Program-made: the position numbers and the translations under genes
In this document: one piece after another, positions 25,940-33,375 of the stretch
Layout: each line of letters begins with the position of its first letter
How positions within the stretch are numbered: position 1 is the first letter of the stretch
The notes under the pieces: model-generated
What the model saw: only the letters and a program-made list of their open reading frames with translations
Database searches by the model: none
Told to the model about the DNA's origin: nothing
IMG/VR virus record: IMGVR_UViG_3300005253_000041
Coordinates: 1 to 43,744 of that record
DNA: 43,744 nt
DNA from: a virus
Reading direction: 5' to 3' (one strand)

Positions 25940-25944
25940 ACAGA

Positions 25945-26139
25945 ATGGCTGAAGAGTATATCAAGGTAACAGAAGATGGCTACTTAGAGTTAAGGAAGAA
26001 ACTTACTGACCAGGGTGCTAGCTCTACTGGTAAGTCTACCATAATGCTATCCAGTGGTGGTTGGCAGACTCTTACTGAGGATTTGTCTATAAATCTAGTA
26101 GTAGTCAAGCGTAAGCAGACACAACAGAAAGGTTGGTAA
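25945..26139 (+). CDS. Hypothetical early protein
   Basis: 64 residues from the ATG at 25945, behind AAAGGAGG. It has a beta-hairpin-like SSGGWQTLTEDLSINLVVVKR. No family known. The upstream extension is covered by the previous gene. Confidence 0.55.
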   Translation: MAEEYIKVTEDGYLELRKKLTDQGASSTGKSTIMLSSGGWQTLTEDLSINLVVVKRKQTQQKGW

Positions 26140-26145
26140 CTGTTA

Positions 26146-26589
26146 GTGGCAACTGACGACTTCCATATTCCTCTACCAGCAGGTAAGATACTACCTGACC
26201 TTAGAGGAAGTGGACAAGCTAACACTGAGGACACTCCAGACTGGCTAATGATACTATGTCCTAACTGCAACTCTGATAATGTAGTAAGCATAAGCCCAGT
26301 CTTCAATCCTAATGAGTGCTATGACTCAGTGCTTAACAAACCTACTAAAGGACTATGGTTCTGTATCAGTTGCCAAGATAGTTGGAGATATGGATTTGAC
26401 CCAGATAGAATAGACGAATGGATAGAGCGTAACTTAGCAGATATAAGGAGAAGGAATGAGCAATCTCAGTTGGCAGAAGACCCACATCAAGGAACTCCTA
26501 TGGACTATGATACAGAAGCACCAGTCCAACTGCTTCCTATGCCAAAAGCCTTTCATTCTCAAAGAGATATTCCCTATCCGCAAGACTGA
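26146..26589 (+). CDS. Zinc-ribbon early protein
   Basis: 147 residues from a GTG at 26146. CPNCNSDNVV (about 38-47) and CISC at about 74-77 form a split ribbon. A helical acidic segment and a Pro-rich tail follow. Its last 134 bases also encode the start of the HNH gene in another frame. Confidence 0.6.
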   Translation: MATDDFHIPLPAGKILPDLRGSGQANTEDTPDWLMILCPNCNSDNVVSISPVFNPNECYDSVLNKPTKGLWFCISCQDSWRYGFDPDRIDEWIERNLADIRRRNEQSQLAEDPHQGTPMDYDTEAPVQLLPMPKAFHSQRDIPYPQD

Positions 26590-26716
26590 CCTTATAACAG
26601 AACATCATATAGACGGAGACCATACTAATATGAGACCAGAGAACAGGACACTAACTCATAGGACCTGCCACAAATCCTACCATTTAGGTCAAAGGCGTAG
26701 GCTAGGGCTTGTATGA
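26456..26716 (+). CDS. HNH endonuclease
   Basis: 86 residues. A classic HNH core: CFLC at 26-29, HHIDGDHTNMRPENR at 50-64, and HRTCH at 68-72, giving the two zinc knuckles, catalytic His and Asn. Only about 25 residues precede the core, so it is a minimal nuclease. AAGGAG precedes the ATG. It could nick DNA for packaging, replication or host-DNA attack. It is far from the terminase genes, so a homing or early role is also possible. Confidence 0.85.
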   Translation: MSNLSWQKTHIKELLWTMIQKHQSNCFLCQKPFILKEIFPIRKTDLITEHHIDGDHTNMRPENRTLTHRTCHKSYHLGQRRRLGLV

Positions 26717-26774
26717 CCTCTCATCACTTTGTAGAAGTAGAAAAATCAATCTCGTAGATAGAGGTAAATGGATA

Positions 26775-26803
26775 TTGACAACTCTGATACTATATGATAT
26801 AAT
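26775..26803 (+). promoter_or_regulatory. Rightward promoter
   Basis: TTGACA, a 17-bp spacer ending TGA, then TATAAT. The start would be about 11 bases before the next ATG, just ahead of AAGGAGAT. Confidence 0.88.
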
Positions 26804-26820
26804 GTTTATACTAAGGAGAT

Positions 26821-27126
26821 ATGATGAGTAAACCAACAGACGAACAGGTAAAGGAGTTTTGGGAGAAGTGCGGGTTTAAGCGAGACTCAATAATTGAGCA
26901 TTGGGATTATCCTGACGGCTCACCCTATAGCCAGCTACCTCCCACAGACCTCAACAACCTATTCAAGTATGCTGTGCCGAAGGTGTATGAGTATCTATGT
27001 CGGAAGGGAGACTACTACAAGATGAGGCGTATCTATAAATCTATTGAGTACCAGGACAAGCTAGGAGAGTACAACCCTGCCCTAGCTCTATTCTGGGCAT
27101 TGTGGGAGGTAATGAAGAATGGATAA
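26821..27126 (+). CDS. Hypothetical phage protein
   Basis: 101 residues from ATG ATG at 26821/26824. FWEKCGFKRDS, LPPTDLNNLFKYAVPKV and LALFWALWEVM are of a type seen in many phage hypothetical proteins of unknown role. It starts the cluster driven by the promoter at 26775 and overlaps the next gene by 8 bases. Confidence 0.7.
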   Translation: MMSKPTDEQVKEFWEKCGFKRDSIIEHWDYPDGSPYSQLPPTDLNNLFKYAVPKVYEYLCRKGDYYKMRRIYKSIEYQDKLGEYNPALALFWALWEVMKNG

Positions 27127-27418
27127 ACCCTTAGAATTAAAACGGCTGAGTGAAATAGACATAGGTATAATAAAGTCGCAGCATGTTAAGGAAGCAGGTA
27201 TTGACAGACCTGATATTAGGGATTATGTATTTGCAGTAGCCCGCAAAGCTGAGGATGAGATAGCAGGAGAGGTGATAAGCAACTTACATATTTTAATAGG
27301 GAATGTCAGATTGAAAGATGGGTTCAAAGAAGGTGTTAGGTTGGCAGAGCAACTACACGATTTACTAACTGAACTCAAGAAACTAGCCCTACCCATTCAA
27401 CAAGAGGAGGATGAGTAG
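27119..27418 (+). CDS. Hypothetical helical protein
   Basis: 99 residues, all helical by composition (EDEIAGEVISNLHILIG, GVRLAEQLHDLLTELKKL). No family known. Directly followed by the next ATG. Confidence 0.65.
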   Translation: MDKPLELKRLSEIDIGIIKSQHVKEAGIDRPDIRDYVFAVARKAEDEIAGEVISNLHILIGNVRLKDGFKEGVRLAEQLHDLLTELKKLALPIQQEEDE

Positions 27419-27565
27419 ATGGAAGTAGGTGATAGAAAGGAACTGTGTAAGTGCCCAGCTTGCCCCATTGGGAAGATATATCTGATTAAATTGAAGGGCG
27501 ATTTTAAGTTTAACTTCGAGTGTGATAATTCTAAGTGCCAGACTAGGGGGCAAAGTAATGGCTGA
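27419..27565 (+). CDS. 48-residue zinc-ribbon protein
   Basis: CKCPAC at 10-15 and CDNSKC at 35-40 make a compact ribbon. ATG at 27419 follows GAGGATGAG. Overlaps the next start by 8 bases. Confidence 0.6.
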   Translation: MEVGDRKELCKCPACPIGKIYLIKLKGDFKFNFECDNSKCQTRGQSNG

Positions 27566-28028
27566 ACAGGCTGAAGGACGAGAATATTGGGCTGGAGAAA
27601 GCGAAAAGGCTATCGCTGACAATGAGGCTAAAATAGAGGCACAACACCAAAGGGAACAGGATGAAAGGTTGCTGACACCAGAGGAAAAAGAAAACAAACT
27701 TGTTGAGATGCTGTGTGCGAGAAATGGCTGGGACTTCCCTAGCGGAAATGCTGACTGCGAGGACTATGATACGGCTGTTAGAGATGTGAAGTGGTTTATT
27801 AAAAACTATTCCCAACTCGCCAAGATTGGGGTATGCCCTGAGTTAAGGGAAATTTTAGCTTTGAAACGCAGGGCGGATGGTATCTTTGAAATCTATGCCG
27901 ATGGTAAGTTGGTTGAGGAATATGAGATTGATGAGTATACGCAGGGTGCTGTGCTTCCGATTAAAATGTGGAGGCATTTTAACTCAATCATTGAGAAGCG
28001 AATAAAGGAGTTGGATAATGGAAACTGA
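27558..28028 (+). CDS. Hypothetical early protein
   Basis: 156 residues from the ATG at 27558 behind AGGGGGC. The N-terminal 55 residues are a charged helix. The middle contains CARNGWDFPSGNADCEDYD and the end KMWRHFNSIIEKRIKEL. Codons GAA/AAA are more common here than in the neighbours, hinting at a different history for 27119-28927. Function unknown. Confidence 0.65.
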   Translation: MAEQAEGREYWAGESEKAIADNEAKIEAQHQREQDERLLTPEEKENKLVEMLCARNGWDFPSGNADCEDYDTAVRDVKWFIKNYSQLAKIGVCPELREILALKRRADGIFEIYADGKLVEEYEIDEYTQGAVLPIKMWRHFNSIIEKRIKELDNGN

Positions 28029-28860
28029 TTGCCTATCAGGCGGAAGAGGTCATTGTAATAATGAGTGTCCCTTTTGGAAAAACAATAAGTGCTCTCCACC
28101 CGAAGCTCAAGGCACAGGGAGGGAAACTAACAAGGAATTAGTAGCGTTTTCTACTATGAATGAGTGGCTTGATGCTCATAGCATTGACCGAGCTTATAAA
28201 AAAGATATGAAGGAAACCTACCTAAAAGAAAAAGAGGAAGATAAGCAAAAGATAGAAACATCTGAAGAAAACGAAAGAGCTTTTAAGAATAGAATAGCTA
28301 ATCCACCAGAGGAGATTTATCAAGACATAGACACTTCGGCTAGGCTGGAAAGACCTAGCGTTCTATTCCATAAGGTAATTCATCAGCCTGAGCAGGACAT
28401 AGTAGCCTCTATCAAAGCCAATGGAATATTACCTCAGCTTGCCTCAGCATATAAAGACTTAGTGCCAGAGACTATCAGTGCCAAGCCTGTTATATGGTTA
28501 GCCAGTAAACTCCACTCTTACACAGATGCTCCAGTCTTTTTAATTGAAACTAGCGCTTTAGATATGAGTAAATTACATCCTATGGAGAATAACAGCCTTG
28601 ATTGGTGGGTATATGAAGGCTCAATTCCAGCTACGAACATAGTGTTACTATCTGGAAACCCTAAAATCGGGAAGCAAATATGGAAAGAGCAACTATCTAT
28701 TACTGATGGTATCAACCAAATCATAGCATTGAAGGGGGCTAAGCCCCTCTTTAATGAGGAAGCAATCAGGGAGAATGAGAGGGAGAAGATATTTATTAAA
28801 CTTGAAAGTGAGTTCGGCTTTGAACTATTGAGTGTAATCCCCCTCCGAGAATTACAATGA
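28018..28860 (+). CDS. Zinc motif plus possible ADP-ribosyltransferase-fold protein
   Basis: 280 residues in the plain frame. Four Cys at 5, 13, 17 and 25 suggest a zinc knuckle. Residues 50-100 are a charged helix. Residues 114-215 follow the order of ADP-ribosyltransferase-fold proteins: VLFHKV with His118, SIKANGILP, VIWLAS, VFLIET, then VYEGSIPATNI with Tyr199-Glu200. If active it would modify a host protein or nucleic acid with ADP-ribose; this is inference. The last part may be extended by a +1 shift at CCCCC (28839-28843) into a 28-codon frame ending at 28927. Confidence 0.6.
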   Translation: METDCLSGGRGHCNNECPFWKNNKCSPPEAQGTGRETNKELVAFSTMNEWLDAHSIDRAYKKDMKETYLKEKEEDKQKIETSEENERAFKNRIANPPEEIYQDIDTSARLERPSVLFHKVIHQPEQDIVASIKANGILPQLASAYKDLVPETISAKPVIWLASKLHSYTDAPVFLIETSALDMSKLHPMENNSLDWWVYEGSIPATNIVLLSGNPKIGKQIWKEQLSITDGINQIIALKGAKPLFNEEAIRENEREKIFIKLESEFGFELLSVIPLRELQ

Positions 28861-28943
28861 TACACTTAAGGCACTTGACCAAAAAAGAGAGAAATGGTCT
28901 GAGTTTAGGCAAGCCCTAAAGGAGTAGATTCAGGAGAGGAGGA

Positions 28944-29225
28944 ATGATGAGAATTAAGGTATGGGGAGGTGGATTAAGAGAAGCAGATGCTATATTAGGG
29001 AATACACTAAATATTAAGGGCTGGCAATTAACTTGGTGGGGTTTCAGTCAATGGTATAAGTGGAGATGGCACAAATCACATATAGACTTGGGATGCCTGA
29101 GTGTTTACGGGTTTAGACATAATCATTGGTTTTGGCGGTTTGTCGCCCTTACTATAAAACCATTACGATGGAATTATAATCGTAGATTCCCAATACCCAG
29201 CCAAGGAGAAAGGAGTAAAATCTAA
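28944..29225 (+). CDS. Trp-rich hypothetical protein
   Basis: 93 residues behind GGAGAGGAGG. Very rich in Trp and aromatic residues (WQLTWWGFSQWYKWRWHKS), with a basic end. It may associate with membranes or fold as a small beta protein. No family known. Shares its last base with the next start. Confidence 0.6.
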   Translation: MMRIKVWGGGLREADAILGNTLNIKGWQLTWWGFSQWYKWRWHKSHIDLGCLSVYGFRHNHWFWRFVALTIKPLRWNYNRRFPIPSQGERSKI

Positions 29226-29404
29226 TGGCTAGTATACATAAGGATGAACTCCTCTTAGCAGCTAAAGACCTTAAGCAGTCCAACTCTCTAGACTTCTGTT
29301 CTGGTTTTGATATGGGAGTTGACTGGGCAGTAAGGTATATGAAGGAGATACTGGATACAGAATGCAAGACATATCAACCAGAAAAATCAGAGAGAACATA
29401 CTAA
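29225..29404 (+). CDS. 59-residue hypothetical protein
   Basis: ATG at 29225 overlaps the upstream stop as TAATG. Helical, mixed charge (LLLAAKDLKQSN, DWAVRYMKEILDTE). Overlaps the next gene by 43 bases. Confidence 0.55.
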   Translation: MASIHKDELLLAAKDLKQSNSLDFCSGFDMGVDWAVRYMKEILDTECKTYQPEKSERTY

Positions 29405-29664
29405 GAGAGCACGGTCTTATACCTCAGCGTCAGAAGAGAGAGAAGCTATCCACTCCTCCTTATGATGAGTCGGAAGTAGACTTTCCCAAGACTGACCTGA
29501 TGAAGTATATTGAGACAAAGTATAATGTTCTCCTTAAGCTGGACATCTATCGTGGCAGTATCAATGATGTATGTAGTCGCTATAAGTGGGAAGTTGATAG
29601 AGCTACTATATCTAGATGGAGGAAGCATATCCGTAGGTATCTAATCAGGTTTAAGGAGAAGTAA
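29362..29664 (+). CDS. HTH DNA-binding protein
   Basis: 100 residues. Residues about 64-95 form a helix-turn-helix (GSINDVCSRYKWEVDRATIS then RWRKHIRRYL) with a strongly basic second half. A candidate early regulator or origin-binding protein, placed two genes before the helicase. The next ATG overlaps its stop. Confidence 0.7.
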   Translation: MQDISTRKIRENILREHGLIPQRQKREKLSTPPYDESEVDFPKTDLMKYIETKYNVLLKLDIYRGSINDVCSRYKWEVDRATISRWRKHIRRYLIRFKEK

Positions 29665-29864
29665 TGAGTACTGACAAGGATAACTGGATTATAAATAAGT
29701 CGGAAGAGATAGCACTCAAGCTGACAGGCTGGGAGTTCAGTATGTTAGGTTCTCATATGCAGATGATGTGCTTTATAAGGGCGGAAGAGGAGTATGCTGA
29801 ATACTACGCAGACCAGCTTGACCATACATACGAGCAAGTCAAGGAAGAGAGAATGTTTAGTTAA
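29664..29864 (+). CDS. Hypothetical protein upstream of helicase
   Basis: 66 residues, acidic at the end (AEEEYAEYYADQLDHTYEQ), coupled to both neighbours by one-base overlaps. It may be a helicase partner, inferred from coupling only. Confidence 0.6.
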   Translation: MSTDKDNWIINKSEEIALKLTGWEFSMLGSHMQMMCFIRAEEEYAEYYADQLDHTYEQVKEERMFS

Positions 29865-30832
29865 TGTCAGACATTCATGACCGAGATAGGCAGCTATTCA
29901 CAACATCTGACCTACTAGACTGGACTCCTCCTAAGCATTACCGTATCATCTCTAGTGGTATCCTAAATGTTAAGAACCGTATGTTACTATTTGGAGATGA
30001 GGGTAGCTGGAAGTCTATCCTAGCAGTCCATACTGCCTATTGTATAGCCAGAGGTAGTAAGTGGCTAGGCTTTAACACTTATCCGTCTAATGTCTTAAGG
30101 TTACAGATTGAACTTCCTATGTATATGGACAGGGAGAGGCTAGAGAAGTATTGTATCAGTAGTAAGCAGATATATCTAGCTAGAGATAGCCGTAATAGCA
30201 TAACAGCTGACCAACTAGATAGGCTGGACTTCAAGGCTACAGAATGGGCTTACCCTGAGAACGCCATCAACCGCACTGAGCAGTTCATCCATATAGACGA
30301 GTCATCTGGCTGGGAGTCATTAAGGCGGAATATTATCAACTGCATAGAGGTTCTACCACAACTTCCTTTAGTAGTAATCCTTGACCCTCTATATAAGATG
30401 TTTAATAGAGACTTATCTAAGGAGTTGGATGTTAAGCCTATGTTAGATAAGATAGACCTACTTATGGAGGATGCGTCTAAACTTATTCCTGGTATATCCT
30501 TTATTATAATCCATCATACTCGCAAAGCTCAAACAGATGAGAAAGGCAGACCTATAAATATGCTTAGTCAAGACGCTACTGGCTCTAGAGCTCTGCTCCG
30601 CTGGGTAGATACTATACTCCGCATAGACCCTGACCCTACTGATACTACTATGACTAGAGTGAGAGCTACATTCACTAAGCATCGTAATGCTGAGGAGCCT
30701 TTACCTACTCTCATACTCCGTTGGAATAGAGATACTTTACATCCTCAGATACTCAGCCGCATAATGCCTAAGTACGAGGATGAAGAAGAGTTAGAGTTAA
30801 GAGGAGAGCTAGATATAGCACAGCTAGAATAA
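29864..30832 (+). CDS. RepA-like replicative helicase (RecA-fold ATPase)
   Basis: 322 residues. Walker A GDEGSWKS at 44-51, Walker B LVVILDP (Asp174), and FIIIHHTRKA (213-222) with the sensor histidines fit the RepA/AAA_25 hexameric helicases that unwind DNA ahead of the polymerase. RALLRWVDTILRI (about 250) is the usual next strand. The acidic C-terminus could bind partners. It is likely the main replicative helicase, since no DnaB-type gene is seen. Confidence 0.85.
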   Translation: MSDIHDRDRQLFTTSDLLDWTPPKHYRIISSGILNVKNRMLLFGDEGSWKSILAVHTAYCIARGSKWLGFNTYPSNVLRLQIELPMYMDRERLEKYCISSKQIYLARDSRNSITADQLDRLDFKATEWAYPENAINRTEQFIHIDESSGWESLRRNIINCIEVLPQLPLVVILDPLYKMFNRDLSKELDVKPMLDKIDLLMEDASKLIPGISFIIIHHTRKAQTDEKGRPINMLSQDATGSRALLRWVDTILRIDPDPTDTTMTRVRATFTKHRNAEEPLPTLILRWNRDTLHPQILSRIMPKYEDEEELELRGELDIAQLE

Positions 30833-30843
30833 GGAGGAGAAAG

Positions 30844-31071
30844 ATGAACAATAGTATTGGTAGTCTAAAGAGCTTTGCCGAGGCAGACAAGGTCTATGAA
30901 GTTATGCTCAGAAAGACTAAGGACGGAATTCAGGTTGTTAAGGTATGTATTAAGAATAGACAAGCTTCTATAGAGGAGGAGCCAGAAATAATATACGAAG
31001 TATTAAACTCATCATCCATATACTATACTATACCAGCAAGACACGCTCAGAAGAAAGTAAATGGTAAATAA
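30844..31071 (+). CDS. Hypothetical early protein
   Basis: 75 residues behind AAGGAGGAG. Beta-rich centre (DGIQVVKVCIKNRQAS). Follows the helicase by 11 bp. No family known. Confidence 0.6.
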   Translation: MNNSIGSLKSFAEADKVYEVMLRKTKDGIQVVKVCIKNRQASIEEEPEIIYEVLNSSSIYYTIPARHAQKKVNGK

Positions 31072-31142
31072 AATAACACCACATAGTATATTGTATATTA
31101 TATATGTTTTCACAATGGTAGATACTCATAGTAGGAGAATCT

Positions 31143-31541
31143 ATGCAAGTAGGATATAAGCCAAAGAGAAGTAGAATAGTCCGTATCCCTAGAAACCATC
31201 CTTATTATGAGACTAGTAATAAAGGTAACATATCAGAGACAAGACTAGCCTACGCTACATATCAAGGATACAATCTAACAAGTGAAGATTTCATAGTCTG
31301 TAAGGATGGAGACCCTTACAATACTGAGATTAGTAATCTAATAAAGACTACTCGTGAGAATGGTAATATGATAACTAGGAAAGCTAGATTCTTAAGGATA
31401 ATAAGCAAGCTCCTATGGGAGATAGATATAATAGATGGTAGACTGACATCTGCTGGTATAAATCCTAATACATTAGAAGCAGATAGTGATAGGTCTCATC
31501 TGGTAGATGCTCATAGAAGGATAGTAGATACTACTAGATGA
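31143..31541 (+). CDS. Degenerate HNH-like domain protein
   Basis: 132 residues. Residues 34-66 (RLAYATYQGYNL, then FIVCKDGDPYNTEISNL) follow the spacing of phage HNH domains of the form RLVYEAF...VHHIDGNKLNNRIENL, but the catalytic His pair is replaced by Cys-Lys. It is probably not a nuclease and may keep DNA-binding ability. A helical C-terminus follows. Confidence 0.6.
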   Translation: MQVGYKPKRSRIVRIPRNHPYYETSNKGNISETRLAYATYQGYNLTSEDFIVCKDGDPYNTEISNLIKTTRENGNMITRKARFLRIISKLLWEIDIIDGRLTSAGINPNTLEADSDRSHLVDAHRRIVDTTR

Positions 31542-31617
31542 ATGAATACAATTATATATTATATTATACTAAGTGATGTTATTTTATTATCCATAGTGAA
31601 TACCAGAATACTACCCA

Positions 31618-31646
31618 TTGACAACTTAAACCTAGTATGGTATAAT
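31618..31646 (+). promoter_or_regulatory. Rightward promoter of the recombination/replication block
   Basis: TTGACA, a 17-bp spacer ending TGG, then TATAAT. The GTATGGTATAATA string matches the promoter at 23830. It lies in a very AT-rich gap (31542-31667) and would drive genes from 31668 onward. Confidence 0.88.
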
Positions 31647-31667
31647 ATTATATAAATGAAGTAGGAG

Positions 31668-31769
31668 GTGCAGAAGGTTGAGATAGTAATAATTGTAGGT
31701 ATACTTATCCTGTTCGTGACTATACCATTAGTAATGCTCAAAGTAATAAGTTATAGAAGGAGGAACTAA
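31668..31769 (+). CDS. 33-residue single-helix membrane peptide
   Basis: From a GTG at 31668, with a hydrophobic run of about 20 residues (IVIIVGILILFVTIPLVML) followed by SYRRRN. It ends at the base before the next ATG and contains that gene's GGAGG. The start codon overlaps its own ribosome site, so the start is doubtful. Confidence 0.4.
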   Translation: MQKVEIVIIVGILILFVTIPLVMLKVISYRRRN

Positions 31770-32558
31770 ATGACATCAGAAAAGGCAATATCCACTAGAG
31801 GTCTTATTGAGTCAGACTTAGGTCCTTTGCGGAGGTTTACTGGAATACTTGACAGTATGCCTCAGGAGACAAAGACCTACAAGAAAGACCCTACCGACGA
31901 GACAGAGGTAGGAAGGGATTCTACTCGTGTCAGCTTCAATATGAAGGATATAGATGTAAAGGAAGCTGTAGAGCCATACCACTTTCCTATCTATACTGTT
32001 AATATAGGACAGTCCAATAGGAAGAAGTCCCGCTGGGGAGTTATGTCAGAGGGAGTTAAGAGTGATAGGTCGGTAGGCTTTAATAATATCGCCGACCAGC
32101 AGTATACTCCAGAGCAGTTAGACCCTAGTAATGCTAACTATGTAAAGCCTTCTGACAGGATGGATATGAAGGACTGTATAGGAAAGAGGATAGGCTGGGT
32201 TCTATGCGATAATGAGGATGGAAGACCTGGCAAGGAAGAACTGTTTGACGGCAGAGCAAATGAAGGAAAGGGAGGAGATGTTCCTACTGCAGCCTGGACA
32301 GTATATGAGATAGAGGGAGTAGGAGTGTCGGGCGGAGGAGGCGGAAGTAATGCACTAGACCTAGCTATAGGTATGCTAAATGGTAGTACTCTAGCAGAGT
32401 TCAATCCCAAGGCTCTAGACAATCCTGCTATTAGAGCTGATGTAAAGTTGCTACAGTCTATCAGTATGCCGCCATCAGCACCTACCAGCTTTGCTAATAC
32501 TATGGTGAGTACAGGCAAGTTCACTGTAGATGGAGAAGGAACATATCATAAAGTATAG
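31770..32558 (+). CDS. Hypothetical protein, possible single-strand DNA-binding role
   Basis: 262 residues behind GGAGG. Residues 50-180 (TRVSFNMKDIDVKEAVEPYH, then IGWVLCDNEDG and TAAWTVYEIEG) are beta-rich with the feel of an OB fold. A Gly5 linker and helical domain follow. First large gene of the nuclease/ATPase block, where SSB-like proteins often sit. No certain family. Confidence 0.5.
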   Translation: MTSEKAISTRGLIESDLGPLRRFTGILDSMPQETKTYKKDPTDETEVGRDSTRVSFNMKDIDVKEAVEPYHFPIYTVNIGQSNRKKSRWGVMSEGVKSDRSVGFNNIADQQYTPEQLDPSNANYVKPSDRMDMKDCIGKRIGWVLCDNEDGRPGKEELFDGRANEGKGGDVPTAAWTVYEIEGVGVSGGGGGSNALDLAIGMLNGSTLAEFNPKALDNPAIRADVKLLQSISMPPSAPTSFANTMVSTGKFTVDGEGTYHKV

Positions 32559-32572
32559 TATATAGCCAGTTC

Positions 32573-32652
32573 AGGGAGTCTGTCATCTAGCACAAAGCCA
32601 AGGGTGAGGTCGTCAAACCATAAAATACGGCTACCTAGCTGACAGGCTCCCT
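32573..32652 (+). other. Structured leader RNA upstream of the Cas4-like gene
   Basis: AGGGAGTCTGTCA (32573-32585) pairs with TGACAGGCTCCCT (32640-32652), with one G-U pair. An inner CTAG/CTAG pairing (32587/32635) and AGCC/GGCT follow. The AGGAG site of the next gene begins 7 bases after the stem. It may be a translational switch or attenuator. No known riboswitch family was assigned. Confidence 0.6.
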
Positions 32653-32670
32653 CTGGATAGGAGATGTAGC

Positions 32671-33375
32671 ATTAAGAGAGTTGATAATCCTGAATTAAAG
32701 AGAAAGATAATAAATCATCTAGCTGACCTTTACAAGATAAGGGAGGTTAGGGAGCCTAATCATCTAAGCAGTTACATTACTTGCATAACTAAGTCCTTTC
32801 TAGACCAGAAGCAGACAGCAGAGCCTACTGACCAAGAAGTATTGCTATTTGCTTTAGGCTATGGACTACAGGATGTGCTTACTCCACCAGATGCTAGCGC
32901 TCCAGTTATAGAGAAGAATGGTATCATCTACCGTCCAGATATGATTCTGTCTGATAGGCTGAATGAAGTTAAGACTACAAGGAAGTCAGCTAAGTACCAT
33001 TACCTAGATGATGCTCTACCTGTTACTTGGGTAGACTATATGCTAGGCGGATGCTATATGATGGATAGAACAGAGTATGACCTCATTATATTGTATATCT
33101 CAGGCAACTTCGCCCCGCCTTTTCCTCAGATATACGCCGAGACTGAACAGTTTAGCCAAGAGGAGATACGGGAGAACTGGACTAAGATTCTACATAGGAA
33201 GGCTATACTAGATGAAGCGCTAATACTTAACATTCCTCCAGAGCCGTTTCAGAATTGCTACGATTGGGAATGTAAGTACTGTAGGTATCAGCTAGTATGC
33301 CAGACACTGACCAGAGACTTGAATGTTAAGATGACAGTAGAACAAGCAGAGGAGGATAAGGAACTATGGAGCTAG
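32671..33375 (+). CDS. Cas4-like PD-(D/E)XK nuclease
   Basis: 234 residues when started at the ATT at 32671, 7 bases behind AGGAG. The first ATG/GTG/TTG in frame is a TTG at 32842, which would cut off HLSSYITCITKSFLDQ, the N-terminal Cys segment of Cas4-type iron-sulfur nucleases. The nuclease core is YRPDMIL and NEVKTT (Asp and Glu-x-Lys). The C-terminal cluster is C-x4-C-x2-C-x5-C (CYDWECKYCRYQLVC). It would resect DNA ends for recombination. It overlaps the next gene by 10 bases. Confidence 0.85.
   Translation: MKRVDNPELKRKIINHLADLYKIREVREPNHLSSYITCITKSFLDQKQTAEPTDQEVLLFALGYGLQDVLTPPDASAPVIEKNGIIYRPDMILSDRLNEVKTTRKSAKYHYLDDALPVTWVDYMLGGCYMMDRTEYDLIILYISGNFAPPFPQIYAETEQFSQEEIRENWTKILHRKAILDEALILNIPPEPFQNCYDWECKYCRYQLVCQTLTRDLNVKMTVEQAEEDKELWS

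Noticed and set aside
27201-27229. An eighth promoter with TTGACA inside the gene at 27119
   Set aside because: The -10 position reads TATGTA and it lies in coding sequence, so it is probably chance.
32573-32652. Known riboswitch (cyclic di-GMP type) before the Cas4-like gene
   Set aside because: A few short strings looked similar, but the characteristic two-helix core is missing.
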